In this document: piece by piece, positions 42,491-50,520 of the stretch
Position numbering within the stretch: the first letter of the stretch is position 1
Layout of the letters: each line of letters starts with the position of its first letter
DNA from: Streptococcus timonensis
GTDB lineage: Bacteria; Bacillota; Bacilli; Lactobacillales; Streptococcaceae
Assembly: GCF_900095845.1 (NCBI RefSeq)
Contig: NZ_FMIX01000004.1
Span: 503,501 to 567,500, forward strand
Direction of reading: 5' to 3'
Length of the DNA: 64,000 nt
Position numbers and translations under genes: made by a program
The notes under the pieces: model-generated
Database searches by the model: none
The model's input: only the letters and a program-made list of their open reading frames with translations
Told to the model about the DNA's origin: nothing

Positions 42491-42835
42491 CCTTGTATAT
42501 TAGGCGTAAACTGATACAGGTTCTCCCCGCCAAACAACCAATCGGATCCTGATTCACAAACCGATCCGCCTCAGACTCATAATACCTGATGAAGTTGTAA
42601 TGCAGTCCGATCTCTTCATCGAAGTATTGGTTTTGCAGTCTGAACAGCTAATGCGCATCCTTGTAAACCCTTTCATTCTTTTTCAGACGGCCCCAGGCGG
42701 TGTATTCGCCGAACCACAAGAGCTTGCTGTCCTTATCGGTCATCTCACGTGGGATGACGATTTGGTCGCGGTGGAAGTAGTGGGTTTGTTGGCGGCTTTC
42801 TCCTTCTTCGTTGATGTGGTTTTGACAGGCGAAAC
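42491..42835 (-). pseudogene. Rhs core remnant
   Basis: [60 protein letters not shown], stop, [36 protein letters not shown]. One base is missing at the [10 protein letters not shown] block. Confidence 0.75.
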
Positions 42836-42836
42836 C

Positions 42837-42905
42837 GCGTGCGTACGTACCTCACATACCCTACGTCAGGACTGAAGGTTTTGTGCGGGCTACGACTTAC
42901 TTTAC
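42837..42905 (-). repeat. Cassette junction repeat, copy 21
   Basis: CGTACCTCACATACCCTACG, then GTGCGGGCTACGACTTACTT. A second, shorter echo (CGTAATTGGAAGTTTCATTG) follows at 42,907. Confidence 0.75.
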
Positions 42906-42939
42906 ATCGTAATTGGAAGTTTCATTGGCTACAGTTCGA

Positions 42940-43356
42940 TTACACCTCGATAAAACATTCAAAAAAATCAAAGTGATTTTTATCGAATGCAATTAATAAC
43001 TTGCCTTCAGGTATTTTTTTCCCTGTCATACCTCCTATGCAAATTCCGAGGTTCTTAAAAAGAATATATTTTTTTCCTTCAATAAATTCTGAATCGATGG
43101 CTTTAAGGTCTTCGATTGAATTTTTAAATATATCAATATCTCCTAATATGGGATTAGAATCTTTTAAGCAATATCCATAAACTAGTTTATCGTTTTCATA
43201 AACTAACTCACAAGCATTTCTATATTCCACCTTATTATTCATAATATTATCTTCAACCATTCTTGCTGGTTTTCCATATTTTTCTTGTACGTCCTCAAGA
43301 GAAGTACCAAATACAAAATCACCAATTGATTCATATGGCTTAATCAAGTAGTTCAT
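42940..43356 (-). CDS. Immunity-type protein related to 28,726-29,577
   Basis: About 138 residues from the ATG at 43,356 (MNYLIKPYESIGDFVFGTSL). It shares the unit PYxSIGDF--G-SL-DV--KY, then NxxxxVYENDKLVYGYCLKD, and YILFKNLGICIGG with the second half of 28,726-29,577. The longer frame to 43,473 overlaps a probable toxin tail in another frame (FGNQTAERISRKQATRFRRI). Family not named. Confidence 0.65.
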   Translation of the reverse strand: MNYLIKPYESIGDFVFGTSLEDVQEKYGKPARMVEDNIMNNKVEYRNACELVYENDKLVYGYCLKDSNPILGDIDIFKNSIEDLKAIDSEFIEGKKYILFKNLGICIGGMTGKKIPEGKLLIAFDKNHFDFFECFIEV

Positions 43357-43589
43357 ATTAACCCTTTCCAATATATTTACATTAATAAAATTAGGAACAT
43401 TTACCAATAATTCTACGAAATCTTGTTGCCTGTTTCCTAGAAATTCTTTCTGCCGTTTGGTTTCCGAAATCATCCTTCCTACATGATTTTATAAACGCCT
43501 TTTATTCTATTTCAAAGGCAACAGTATGATATGAAAATCTTTTTGTGCGTATATTTTTGACGAAATAAGATGAAAGTCGCCTGAAAGTT

Positions 43590-43687
43590 CGTTTTCAGAC
43601 GACCTCTATGTCAACTGCTAATGAGATTGTTAATGAACAAATGATTCAGACAGCCTCAAAGAAGATAGTGAGGTCGTTTGAACAGAA
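43590..43687 (-). terminator. DUS elements around a shared intergenic block
   Basis: TTTTCAGACGACCTCTATGT at 43,592, TAATGAGATTGTTAATGAAC at 43,619, then a worn inverted DUS pair (TTCAGACAGCCT 43,645 and AGGTCGTTTGAA 43,671). The same order is repeated at 45,549-45,633. No gene is seen in 43,474-43,780. Confidence 0.65.
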
Positions 43688-43689
43688 CC

Positions 43690-43755
43690 CGTGTGCGTGC
43701 GTACCGCACACCCTACGTCGGGATTGGAAGTTTCATGTGGTCTACGGCTTGCTTG
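43690..43755 (-). repeat. Cassette junction repeat, copy 22
   Basis: CGTACCGCACACCCTACGTC exactly, then TGTGGTCTACGGCTTGCTTG. Beside DUS elements, no core. Confidence 0.85.
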
Positions 43756-43780
43756 GGCTACTTTACAGTTGATAATTAAA

Positions 43781-44026
43781 TTAGAAAATTATGTCTAATA
43801 CTCTATTTTTTAAAATAAATTCTTTTTTTAAATGTTCTAAAATATTATCTAACTCTCCCTTGCTTAAAATTTGGTTGGTCTTAGTAAATTTTGCTGTTTT
43901 CGCATATAGGGAAAAGTGAAACTCATTATTTGGAAAGGACATTTCTCCTTCAAATGAAATTTCATGTCCATTTAAAGAAACAATTAACATACCTCTTGAA
44001 ATTTTTTCAATTACGAAATCATCCAT
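43781..44026 (-). CDS. Imm74-like immunity protein
   Basis: An 81-residue protein: MDDFVIEKISRGMLIVSLNG, HEISFEGEMSFPNNEFHFSL, ILSKGELDNILEHLKKEFIL and ending LDIIF. The order (I--ISRG-L-V-LNG--I-FEGE, then IS--E...I...LK) fits Imm74. It lies 5 bases after the toxin stop at 44,032. The toxin tip is intact, so this is a whole toxin-immunity pair. Confidence 0.65.
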   Translation of the reverse strand: MDDFVIEKISRGMLIVSLNGHEISFEGEMSFPNNEFHFSLYAKTAKFTKTNQILSKGELDNILEHLKKEFILKNRVLDIIF

Positions 44027-44031
44027 AGTAA

Positions 44032-44475
44032 TTACCTTTGAAATATAACAGTTGAAATCTTTGTTTTAGGATCTATTATTACTATTTTTATTATATTAGG
44101 ATTGTTCTTCAAAGCGGGTAATTCTCTATTTTCCCATATATTTCCTGGTCGCAGATCTTTGCCAATAACGCCTGTTAGAGTACCAGAAGCGCATGTTGCA
44201 TACTCTGATGAAATATCTTCCCATGCTTTAATGCTTGCTTGGTTATTTTGATCCCACGTAGGCATGATAATTTTTCTAGCTTCAATTAACATTTCTAATA
44301 TTGTTCCTCCATTAGATTTGGCAATATCGGCAGCAATATGTTGTCCACCAATACCATTTGTTCTACCTGACCAAAAAAATGCTGTGTTTGGTTCTGTTTT
44401 AACTTTGCTATTTTCACAGCATTTATTCAAACCTAGAGGATCAACCCACTCCTGCGCATTCGGCGCAAAAGCATA
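44032..44475 (-). CDS. Rhs tip with ADP-ribosyl-cyclase-like toxin
   Basis: After a stop (TAG in GGENFY at about 44,486) the frame reads FYAFAPNAQEWVDPLGLNKC, NTAFFWSGRTNGIGGQHIAA, DIAKSNGGTILEMLIEARKI, ISSEYATCASGTLTGVIGKD and ends KISTVIFQR. AFFWSGRT...A..IA---GGT-LE is a pattern I link to ARC-type NAD-cleaving toxins of CDI and Rhs systems; this is inference. Tip of about 125 residues seems complete. A usable start is not obvious; MNKCC-like AAT/ATG codons lie near 44,430. Confidence 0.55.
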   Translation of the reverse strand, partial: YAFAPNAQEWVDPLGLNKCCENSKVKTEPNTAFFWSGRTNGIGGQHIAADIAKSNGGTILEMLIEARKIIMPTWDQNNQASIKAWEDISSEYATCASGTLTGVIGKDLRPGNIWENRELPALKNNPNIIKIVIIDPKTKISTVIFQR

Positions 44476-44800
44476 AAAATTCTACCAGCCCACTAATCCT
44501 ATGGGATCTTGATTGTTAAACCGTCCGATTCTACTGTCGTAGTACCTGAAGAAGTTGTAATAAAGCCCCGTCTTACGGTCGGCATACTGGTTCTGCAGGC
44601 GGAAGGGTTGGTAAGCATTATCCGTTACTCTAGTTTTCTCTTTCAGACGACCCCAGCCGGTGTAGTTGCCGAACCACAGCAAATTACCGTCCTTATCGGT
44701 CATCTCTCTAAGGATGCCGATTGGATCGCAGTGGAAGTAGTGGGTTTGTTGGCGGTTTTCGCCGTCTTCGTTGATGTGGTTTTGATAGGCGAAACCGCGT
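44476..44800 (-). pseudogene. Rhs core remnant
   Basis: [93 protein letters not shown], stop. The stop lies where GGEN should follow; otherwise the core frame is open from 44,811. Confidence 0.75.
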
Positions 44801-44802
44801 GC

Positions 44803-44860
44803 GTACCGCACACCCTACGTCGGGATTGGAGATTTCATGTGGGCTACGGCTTGCTACGTT
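44803..44860 (-). repeat. Cassette junction repeat, copy 23 (type copy)
   Basis: Reads CGTACCGCACACCCTACGTC, GGGATTGGAGATTTCATG and GGGCTACGGCTTGCTACG on the plus strand. It has a small hairpin, GTGCG-TAC-CGCAC. Consensus and all 23 positions are discussed in the findings. On its core side it always meets the Rhs frame at the same place, before RGFAYQNHI or a few codons nearby; on its other side lies the stop codon of an immunity gene. Confidence 0.85.
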
Positions 44861-44921
44861 CATTAATTTATGCCAACCTACGTTTTCTTTAATCTAAATC
44901 GAATTAACAAGAGCTTGGTTA

Positions 44922-45497
44922 TTAATTACGGCCATTAAAGTCAAATTCTGTTGGATAATTTTCAATATTTTTTATATTTACTCGTTTAAAATTTATTAAA
45001 AAGCCAAATTCAGGTAATTCTTTTTCTTGCTTATTGTACTGCATATTATTTAATACAGATATGTTTAATTCATATGTTCCTATTTCTAATTCTATTCTAT
45101 GGGCAATTAATTTTGAATCGCCATCAATTTCTATTGTTATTTGATTTGACTCTTTAAAATTATTGTATTTCCAATTATATAATTCACTATCACTCACTAT
45201 CCATAGTCTGGTTTCAGGTTGGATATTAAAGTAAAAATCTGAGAAAGCTCTTTTTGATGACCAATTATTTGGAATATTTTCTTCATTGATATAGAAACTA
45301 AATTCTCCTGAATTTATATCTTGGATAGGAAATAATGAACCCTCCTTGCATAAGGTAATATAATGTTCTATATTTTTTTCCCAAAAAGATAATATATTTT
45401 TAGTTCTTAAACTGCTAATTTTTTTCATTGATACTTCTAATCTGTTGCTATCAATAATAAAAAATTTATAATCATAATTACTAATATTTAAATACAT
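44922..45497 (-). CDS. Unrecognised immunity-type protein
   Basis: A 191-residue protein: MYLNISNYDYKFFIIDSNRL, WEKNIEHYITLCKEGSLFPI, WIVSDSELYNWKYNNFKESN and IEIDGDSKLIAHRIELEIGT. Beta-rich. No family named. A second Met (MKKISSL) 23 codons in is an alternative start. It follows DUS elements, with no toxin left. Confidence 0.6.
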   Translation of the reverse strand: MYLNISNYDYKFFIIDSNRLEVSMKKISSLRTKNILSFWEKNIEHYITLCKEGSLFPIQDINSGEFSFYINEENIPNNWSSKRAFSDFYFNIQPETRLWIVSDSELYNWKYNNFKESNQITIEIDGDSKLIAHRIELEIGTYELNISVLNNMQYNKQEKELPEFGFLINFKRVNIKNIENYPTEFDFNGRN

Positions 45498-45548
45498 GTA
45501 AAAAACCTTAATCGTTAGTTTAAGATGAAGGTCGCCTGAAAGTTCGTT

Positions 45549-45633
45549 TTCAGACGACCTCTATGTTAACTGCCAATGAGATTGGTAAAGAACAAATGGT
45601 TCAGACGACCTCAAAGAAGATAGTGAGGTCGTC
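45549..45633 (-). terminator. DUS elements around a shared intergenic block
   Basis: TTCAGACGACCT exact at 45,549-45,560, CAATGAGATTGGTAAAGAAC at 45,573, TTCAGACGACCT exact at 45,600-45,611 and AGGTCGTC (cut short) at 45,626. The inverted pair could end transcription from the next cassette. Confidence 0.7.
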
Positions 45634-45650
45634 CTTACACAATTTAGATT

Positions 45651-46116
45651 CTAAATAGGGTTATCTTGTAGAAAGGTGTACCACATATCATCTATATCAG
45701 CACCATCAAATATATATTTATATCTACTTCCAAATATATATTCCTCAATAAATGAAGAGAAAGGAATACTTTTTCTACTATCAACATTAAATGTTACTTG
45801 ATCATTGAGCCTATTTAAAAAAATTGGTTCATATAAAACTTGTCCTATTTCATAAGTATAGTCTTGTATATTTTTTGGTACTCTATATTGTCTATCCAAT
45901 ATCTCTTCTGTATTCCATAATTCTATATCTCCAAAAGAACCCCCATTACATAATAATAAAAATTGTTTATGTTCAGGTGCCAAAAATTGCTCTAGATGTT
46001 CACTTATCCTATCCGCACCTTGAGGAATATTTCCGTATAAAGGAGCATCAGGCAAGTCAGACAAACAATTTCTATAATGTTTAATTATTTAAGATAAATT
46101 CATAACAATTTCCAAA
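45651..46116 (-). pseudogene. SUKH (SMI1/KNR4) immunity gene with a nonsense codon near its start
   Basis: The open part (45,651-46,064) reads LSDLPDAPLYGNIPQGADRI, EQFLAPEHKQFLLLCNGGSF, GDIELWNTEEILDRQYRVPK, typical of a YrhA-like SMI1/KNR4 protein. It has only a TTG to start from. Upstream in the same frame is ATG AAT TTA TCT TAA then IIKHYRNC, so the true start (about 46,110) is cut off by a stop at codon 5. If the TTG at 46,064 is used, 137 residues could still be made. Confidence 0.7.
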
Positions 46117-46535
46117 TCAGGTTGCATTATTCTTTTTACCCTCTCAATTAATTTATTTGCAAAGTCTCGATTTCGGGCTTAATATTGTCTCCAAACTCTT
46201 TTAATTAAATCACTTTTGTAACATTTAGTTACAGAGGGATCTCGTTTAACTTTTTCTATTGTTACTAATTTTCCTGCATCACCGAGTTTTTTTAATGTTT
46301 CTGCTTTTCGTTGGAATTCTCGACGAGACATTCCAGTAACAAATTTTAATGTAATAGTAACAGGTGTTGATGACAAACCTAAAAAGTCAGCCCAGCTTGG
46401 CGCAAACTGATACAGGTTATCCCCACCTACCAACCCAATCGGGTCTTGATTTACAAACCGCCCGGCCTCAGGCTCATAATACCGCATCAGGTTGTAATAC
46501 AGCCTGGTCTCTTCATCATAATACTGGTTTTCACT
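46080..46535 (-). pseudogene. Rhs tip with truncated HNH-type toxin, at the contig switch
   Basis: Core [52 protein letters not shown], then tip [54 protein letters not shown], stop at 46,179, and on in frame ARNRDFANKLIERVKRIMQP-D. The family then has the HNH site (QPDHVxELQLGG); here the frame jumps to LEIVMNLS, the immunity start. So the catalytic part is deleted. The right edge is the junction with zwf. Confidence 0.65.
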
Positions 46536-48009
46536 GTCGGTCAGCTGGCTGTAGATCAGGTTGCCATGTCCATTTAGCACCGTATTTTTCAAGTAAATCA
46601 AAGCTGGCTTGTGGTCCCATGCTACCTGATTTATAATCATGAAGAGGAACGCCATTATCAGCCCACAACTTCTCGATACGGTCAATCAATTCCCAAGAAG
46701 CGCTAACTTCTTCCCAATGGCTAAAGTTAGTTGAATCGTTATTCAATACATCGTAGATTAACTTTTCATAAGGATCTGGTGAAGCACCTGTAGCTGTAGC
46801 ATCAGTTCTGTAGTCAAGCGAATTGTGTGCAAGTTTGAACTCTTCTCCAACTTCTTTACCGTTAAGACTGAGAGAGAAACCTTCTGTTGGTTGGATATAG
46901 ATGGTCAAAATATTTGGTGCTAGAGGCTCTCCAAAAATGGAATCCATTTGCTTAAAGACGATATTGACATGCGTTCCCTTTTCAGTCATTCGTTTACCTG
47001 TACGGAAGAAGAATGGAACACCACGGAAACGGTCACTTTCAACAAAGAAAGCGCCTGAAGCAAAGGTTTCTGTCATTGATTCTGGGTTAACATTTGGTTC
47101 ACTACGGTAAGAAATGTACTTCATACCATCAATTTTACCAGAACGGTATTGGCCTCTAATGAATTGTTCTTTGAGTTCTTCATCTGTTGGATGATAGAGG
47201 TTTTTAAAGACCTTGATTTTTTCAGCTCGAATATCATCTTTGGTAAAACTTGCTGGTTTGTCCATAGCAAGTAGAGAAAGAAGTTGAAGTGTGTGGTTTT
47301 GTACCATATCACGAAGGGCACCAGACTCATCGTAGTAGCCTCCACGCTCTTCAACACCGAGGCGTTCTGCAAATGTAATCTGAACATTATCGATGTGGTC
47401 ACGATTCCAAACATTTTCAAAGATCATATTGGCAAAACGAACTGCAAAGATACTCTGAATCATCTCTTTACCAAGATAGTGGTCGATACGATAGATTTGC
47501 TCTTCGTTAAAAGTAGCTAGAAGCTCTTCATTTAGTTTGCTTGCGGTCTCATAGTCAGTACCGAAAGGTTTTTCAACAATCAAACGTTCAAAGCCTTTAC
47601 CGTCAACGATTTGCTCTGACTTGAGATGTTTAGCAATAGTTCCAAAGAACTGAGGTGCCATAGATAAAAAGAAGAGTTTGTTGTTTTCAGTTTGATACTT
47701 TTCATTTAACTCTGCCTGAAGTTTGCGTAATTCGATATAGTGTTCTGTATCATTGACATCATGGCTTTGATAGTAGAAGTGACTAGCGAACTCTTGAGCC
47801 TCTTCTGCGCTATCTGCCAAGTCTAAAATAGATTCGACAACAACAGATTCAAAATATTCTTTACTCCATGGTCGACGAGCAGTTCCAATTACAGCAAAAT
47901 GCTCTGAAAGATTACCTGATTTATAGAGTCTAAAAAGTGAAGGGTAGAGCTTGCGATGGGCCAAGTCTCCACTAGCACCGAAAATTGTAACAATAACTTT
48001 TGATGACAT
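46531..48009 (-). CDS. zwf: Glucose-6-phosphate 1-dehydrogenase, 3' end replaced
   Basis: Catalyses the first step of the oxidative pentose phosphate pathway, glucose 6-phosphate to 6-phosphogluconolactone with NADP. The 492-residue frame has the coenzyme-binding [16 protein letters not shown] near residues 9-24 and the active-site signature [12 protein letters not shown] near 175. Streptococcal Zwf is about 495 residues; here the C-terminus changes after WTWQPDL into QPADRQ and stops, because the sequence passes into Rhs DNA. The last ten or so native residues are missing. Promoter probably lies in 48,010-48,120; ATG has TAGGTAGCTGG upstream. Confidence 0.95.
   Translation of the reverse strand: MSSKVIVTIFGASGDLAHRKLYPSLFRLYKSGNLSEHFAVIGTARRPWSKEYFESVVVESILDLADSAEEAQEFASHFYYQSHDVNDTEHYIELRKLQAELNEKYQTENNKLFFLSMAPQFFGTIAKHLKSEQIVDGKGFERLIVEKPFGTDYETASKLNEELLATFNEEQIYRIDHYLGKEMIQSIFAVRFANMIFENVWNRDHIDNVQITFAERLGVEERGGYYDESGALRDMVQNHTLQLLSLLAMDKPASFTKDDIRAEKIKVFKNLYHPTDEELKEQFIRGQYRSGKIDGMKYISYRSEPNVNPESMTETFASGAFFVESDRFRGVPFFFRTGKRMTEKGTHVNIVFKQMDSIFGEPLAPNILTIYIQPTEGFSLSLNGKEVGEEFKLAHNSLDYRTDATATGASPDPYEKLIYDVLNNDSTNFSHWEEVSASWELIDRIEKLWADNGVPLHDYKSGSMGPQASFDLLEKYGAKWTWQPDLQPADRQ
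46536..46560. other. Junction between Neisseria-like and streptococcal DNA
   Basis: On the minus strand the zwf codons run to WTWQPDL and then leave the family. About 20 bases (CAGCCAGCTGACCGACAGTG) fit neither zwf nor the usual Rhs block PFRLQNQY. After them AACCAGTATTATGATGAAGA is Rhs core. No repeat, IS end or attachment site is visible. Confidence 0.8.
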
Positions 48010-48127
48010 CCAGCTACCTAATTTCTATTTACTTTCCTAGATATTCTAGGCATGAGGAAACCCTCATTTTGATACCTTCTATTTTATCATAATTTTCAAA
48101 AAAATCCAAAATCCCAATATAAGTAAG

Positions 48128-48160
48128 AAAAAAACTGCAAGGTTTCCCTTGCAGTTTTTT
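48128..48160. terminator. Bidirectional rho-independent terminator
   Basis: AAAAAACTGCAAGG, loop TTTCC-like, CCTTGCAGTTTTTT. A perfect stem with A-run and T-run on either side. It overlaps the stop codon of the ABC ATPase gene and ends its minus-strand transcript before zwf. Confidence 0.9.
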
Positions 48161-48899
48161 AAGCATTGAGGACCTTGTCCAAAAATTCTTTTAGACGAGG
48201 GTGTTGTGGATTGTCAAAGATTTGATCAGGTGTCCCATCTTCTAGGAATTCACCGTCTGCTGTAAAGATAACTCGATTGGCAACCTTACGAGCAAATCCC
48301 ATTTCGTGGGTTACGATAATCATGGTCATGCCTTGTTCAGCCAACTCTTTCATAACCTTGAGAACATCACCGACCATCTCAGGGTCAAGGGCAGAAGTTG
48401 GCTCGTCAAAGAGCATAATATCAGGGTTCATAGCTAAACCGCGAGCGATAGCTACACGTTGTTTTTGACCACCGGATAGGCTTTCAGGATTGGCATTGGC
48501 CTTGTCAGCAAGCCCAACTTTTTCAAGGAGTTCCATACCCAATTTTTCAGCTTCAGCCTTAGTCATTAATTTATGTTCTACAGGAGCGAAAGTGATATTT
48601 TCCAATACGGTCATATGTGGAAAGAGATTGAAGTGCTGGAACACCATTCCGATATTTTCACGAACATGGTCTACGTTGGTAGATTTATCCGTCAAATCAT
48701 AGCCATTAACTGTGATGCTTCCTTTTGTTCCTTCTTCGAGGAGATTTAAGCTACGCAAGAAAGTTGACTTACCTGAACCAGAAGGTCCAATGATACAAAC
48801 AACATCTCCTTCATAGAATTTTGCTGAAATTCCTTTAAGGACTTTGTTTTTACCATATTGTTTATGTAAGTTATGAACGTCAATTTTTAAATTTGCCAT
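48159..48899 (-). CDS. Polar amino-acid ABC transporter ATP-binding protein
   Basis: A 246-residue cytoplasmic ATPase of the GlnQ/HisP type. Walker [10 protein letters not shown] at about 37-45, signature [17 protein letters not shown] near 138-154, Walker [15 protein letters not shown], and the H-loop in VTHEMGF. It energises import by the fused partner encoded just upstream; the start overlaps the partner's stop (TAATG). Substrate is probably glutamine/glutamate or another polar amino acid; the sequence does not fix it. Same gene order as near uvrB in pneumococci. Confidence 0.9.
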   Translation of the reverse strand: MANLKIDVHNLHKQYGKNKVLKGISAKFYEGDVVCIIGPSGSGKSTFLRSLNLLEEGTKGSITVNGYDLTDKSTNVDHVRENIGMVFQHFNLFPHMTVLENITFAPVEHKLMTKAEAEKLGMELLEKVGLADKANANPESLSGGQKQRVAIARGLAMNPDIMLFDEPTSALDPEMVGDVLKVMKELAEQGMTMIIVTHEMGFARKVANRVIFTADGEFLEDGTPDQIFDNPQHPRLKEFLDKVLNA

Positions 48900-50344
48900 T
48901 ATTGAATCCTCTTTTCTAAGCGTTTTGCTAGTCTAGTTAGAAGAGTGATAATCACAAGGTAGAAAACTGCGAGAATTGCATACATTTTGAAACTTTGGTA
49001 GTTACGAGCAATGATAATCTTACCAGTCTGGAAGAGTTCTACCAAACCGATTGCAGATACGATCGTTGTATCTTTCAAAGCGATAACAAATTGGTTGACG
49101 AAGTTTGGAAGCATGAGCTTGGTTGCTTGTGGCAAGACAATCTTACGCATGGTTTTTCCATATGAAATACCAAGACTTCGACTGGCTTCCATTTGTCCAA
49201 CAGGAACAGCCTTGATACCACCACGAACAATTTCAGCAATGTAGGCAGCTGAGTTTAGGGAAAGTGCGATAGTACCAGCGACAAAGTCGTTGATTGGACT
49301 TTGTTGGCCTGTAAGAGATTCGATAAAGTTAGGAATTCCCCAGAAAATGAAGGCTGCGAGAATCATCAATGGAATACCACGGATAACGTCAACGAAAATC
49401 TCTGAAATCAAACGAAGTGATTTATAAGGGCTGACACTAAACATACCAAAGATGATTCCGATGAAAATCGCAATAACAAATGAAATGAGTGCTAATGAGA
49501 GGGTAATTCCAAGTCCGCTGAGAAGTTGTTTGTAGTTGTTTTTCAATAAGCCCCAGATAGTTGTTTCATCAGCGGTTGAAGTTGTAGTAGTAGAACCGCT
49601 AGCTAAATACTTATCAAGAATCTTTTGGAATTCTCCATTCGCCTTAAGGTTTGCGAGTCCCTTGTTAAACTTCTCTAGCAATTCTGGATTACTTCCTTTT
49701 TTAACTGCAAAGGCAGTTTCTCCGATTGGTGTACCTGCGATTGGTGTTTTTAACTTTTGTCCTTGACCGATAGAATATTTAATAACAGGTTCGTCATCCA
49801 TAACGGCATCAATTGAACCAGTGTTTAAGCTATCATACATAGATGCAGCATCGGAAAAAGTTTTGATCTTGTAACCGTACTTGCTTTGATTCTCTGTTAA
49901 GAAGGTTTGTGAAGCAGTACCATTTTTCACACCAACAGTCTTACCATTCAAATCTTCATAAGAAGAAATGGTACTTGATTCTTTAACACCAAGAATGGTA
50001 TTTGCTGTATAGTAAGAATCAGAGAAATCAAAAGTTTCTTTACGAGCATCAGTCACTGACATACCTGCAATGATACCGTCTGCTTGTCCAGATTGGACTG
50101 CGTTAATAGCAGCATCAAAACCTGGATTGGTAACCTCGATTTCAAAACCTTGGTCTTCAGCGATTGCCTTGATTAGATCCATATCGATACCAGTGTATTG
50201 ATTGCTTGAGTCCTGGAAAACAAATGGCGCAAAAGATGAGTCACTGGCGATAACATACTTGGTTTTTTCTGTGTCGGCTTTTGCTATTCCTAGTGAAAGA
50301 ATAGGAAATAAAATTAGCAAACAAGCTAGAATTTTTTTCTTCAT
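48899..50344 (-). CDS. Amino-acid ABC transporter, fused binding protein and permease
   Basis: A 481-residue protein. Residues 1-23 are a signal peptide ([18 protein letters not shown]); about 28-255 form a solute-binding domain ([51 protein letters not shown]). A permease of about five helices follows from about 270, with the EAA-type loop [20 protein letters not shown] near 388-407. Binding protein and permease in one chain is a form known in streptococci and lactococci. It pairs with the ATPase at 48,159. Upstream region 50,345-50,400 has AGGAGACATCAC as ribosome site. Confidence 0.9.
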   Translation of the reverse strand: MKKKILACLLILFPILSLGIAKADTEKTKYVIASDSSFAPFVFQDSSNQYTGIDMDLIKAIAEDQGFEIEVTNPGFDAAINAVQSGQADGIIAGMSVTDARKETFDFSDSYYTANTILGVKESSTISSYEDLNGKTVGVKNGTASQTFLTENQSKYGYKIKTFSDAASMYDSLNTGSIDAVMDDEPVIKYSIGQGQKLKTPIAGTPIGETAFAVKKGSNPELLEKFNKGLANLKANGEFQKILDKYLASGSTTTTSTADETTIWGLLKNNYKQLLSGLGITLSLALISFVIAIFIGIIFGMFSVSPYKSLRLISEIFVDVIRGIPLMILAAFIFWGIPNFIESLTGQQSPINDFVAGTIALSLNSAAYIAEIVRGGIKAVPVGQMEASRSLGISYGKTMRKIVLPQATKLMLPNFVNQFVIALKDTTIVSAIGLVELFQTGKIIIARNYQSFKMYAILAVFYLVIITLLTRLAKRLEKRIQ

Positions 50345-50481
50345 GTGATGTCTCCTTTCAAGATATTTTCAAATTATATCAAAAAATTTAAAGAACGGCA
50401 AATGTTTTATGTTTTCATGTCAGAAGATATAACATATGGCAAAATGAGGTAGTCTGTTGAGAAAAAGAAACTCTTTCCTTT

Positions 50482-50518
50482 TTATGGTAAAATAGAAGGA
50501 GTACTTAGAAAGGAGAAA
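50482..50518 (+). promoter_or_regulatory. Extended -10 promoter and RBS ahead of the 208-residue protein
   Basis: TATGGTAAAAT (50,484-50,493) is the extended -10 form common in streptococci; no good -35 is seen at the right distance. GAAAGGAGAAAAG lies directly before the ATG at 50,521. Confidence 0.55.
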
Positions 50519-50520
50519 AG

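Larger units (their letters stand above)
1..46535 (-). other. Array of displaced Rhs toxin/immunity cassettes (Neisseria-like)
   Basis: A run of about 50 small minus-strand genes separated by broken Rhs core pieces. The core pieces repeat the same blocks: [53 protein letters not shown] and [10 protein letters not shown]. In polymorphic toxin loci of the Rhs/Maf type, silent core-tip-immunity cassettes lie downstream of a full-length toxin gene; this layout matches, but no full-length rhs gene is in the window. Transcription would run right to left. No transposase, integrase or phage gene was seen in the array. Origin in Neisseria is inferred from the uptake-sequence dialect. Confidence 0.85.

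Noticed and set aside
838..44860. CRISPR array
   Set aside because: The repeats are spaced by about 0.4-4 kb and separated by genes; there are no short equal spacers and no cas genes.
1..46535. Main full-length rhs gene or secretion genes (T6SS VgrG, TpsB)
   Set aside because: Searched for by eye; only core pieces under about 450 bases are present and no secretion gene was seen.
47121..47420. Minus-strand frame inside zwf in another phase
   Set aside because: Overlaps the conserved zwf frame completely; shadow.
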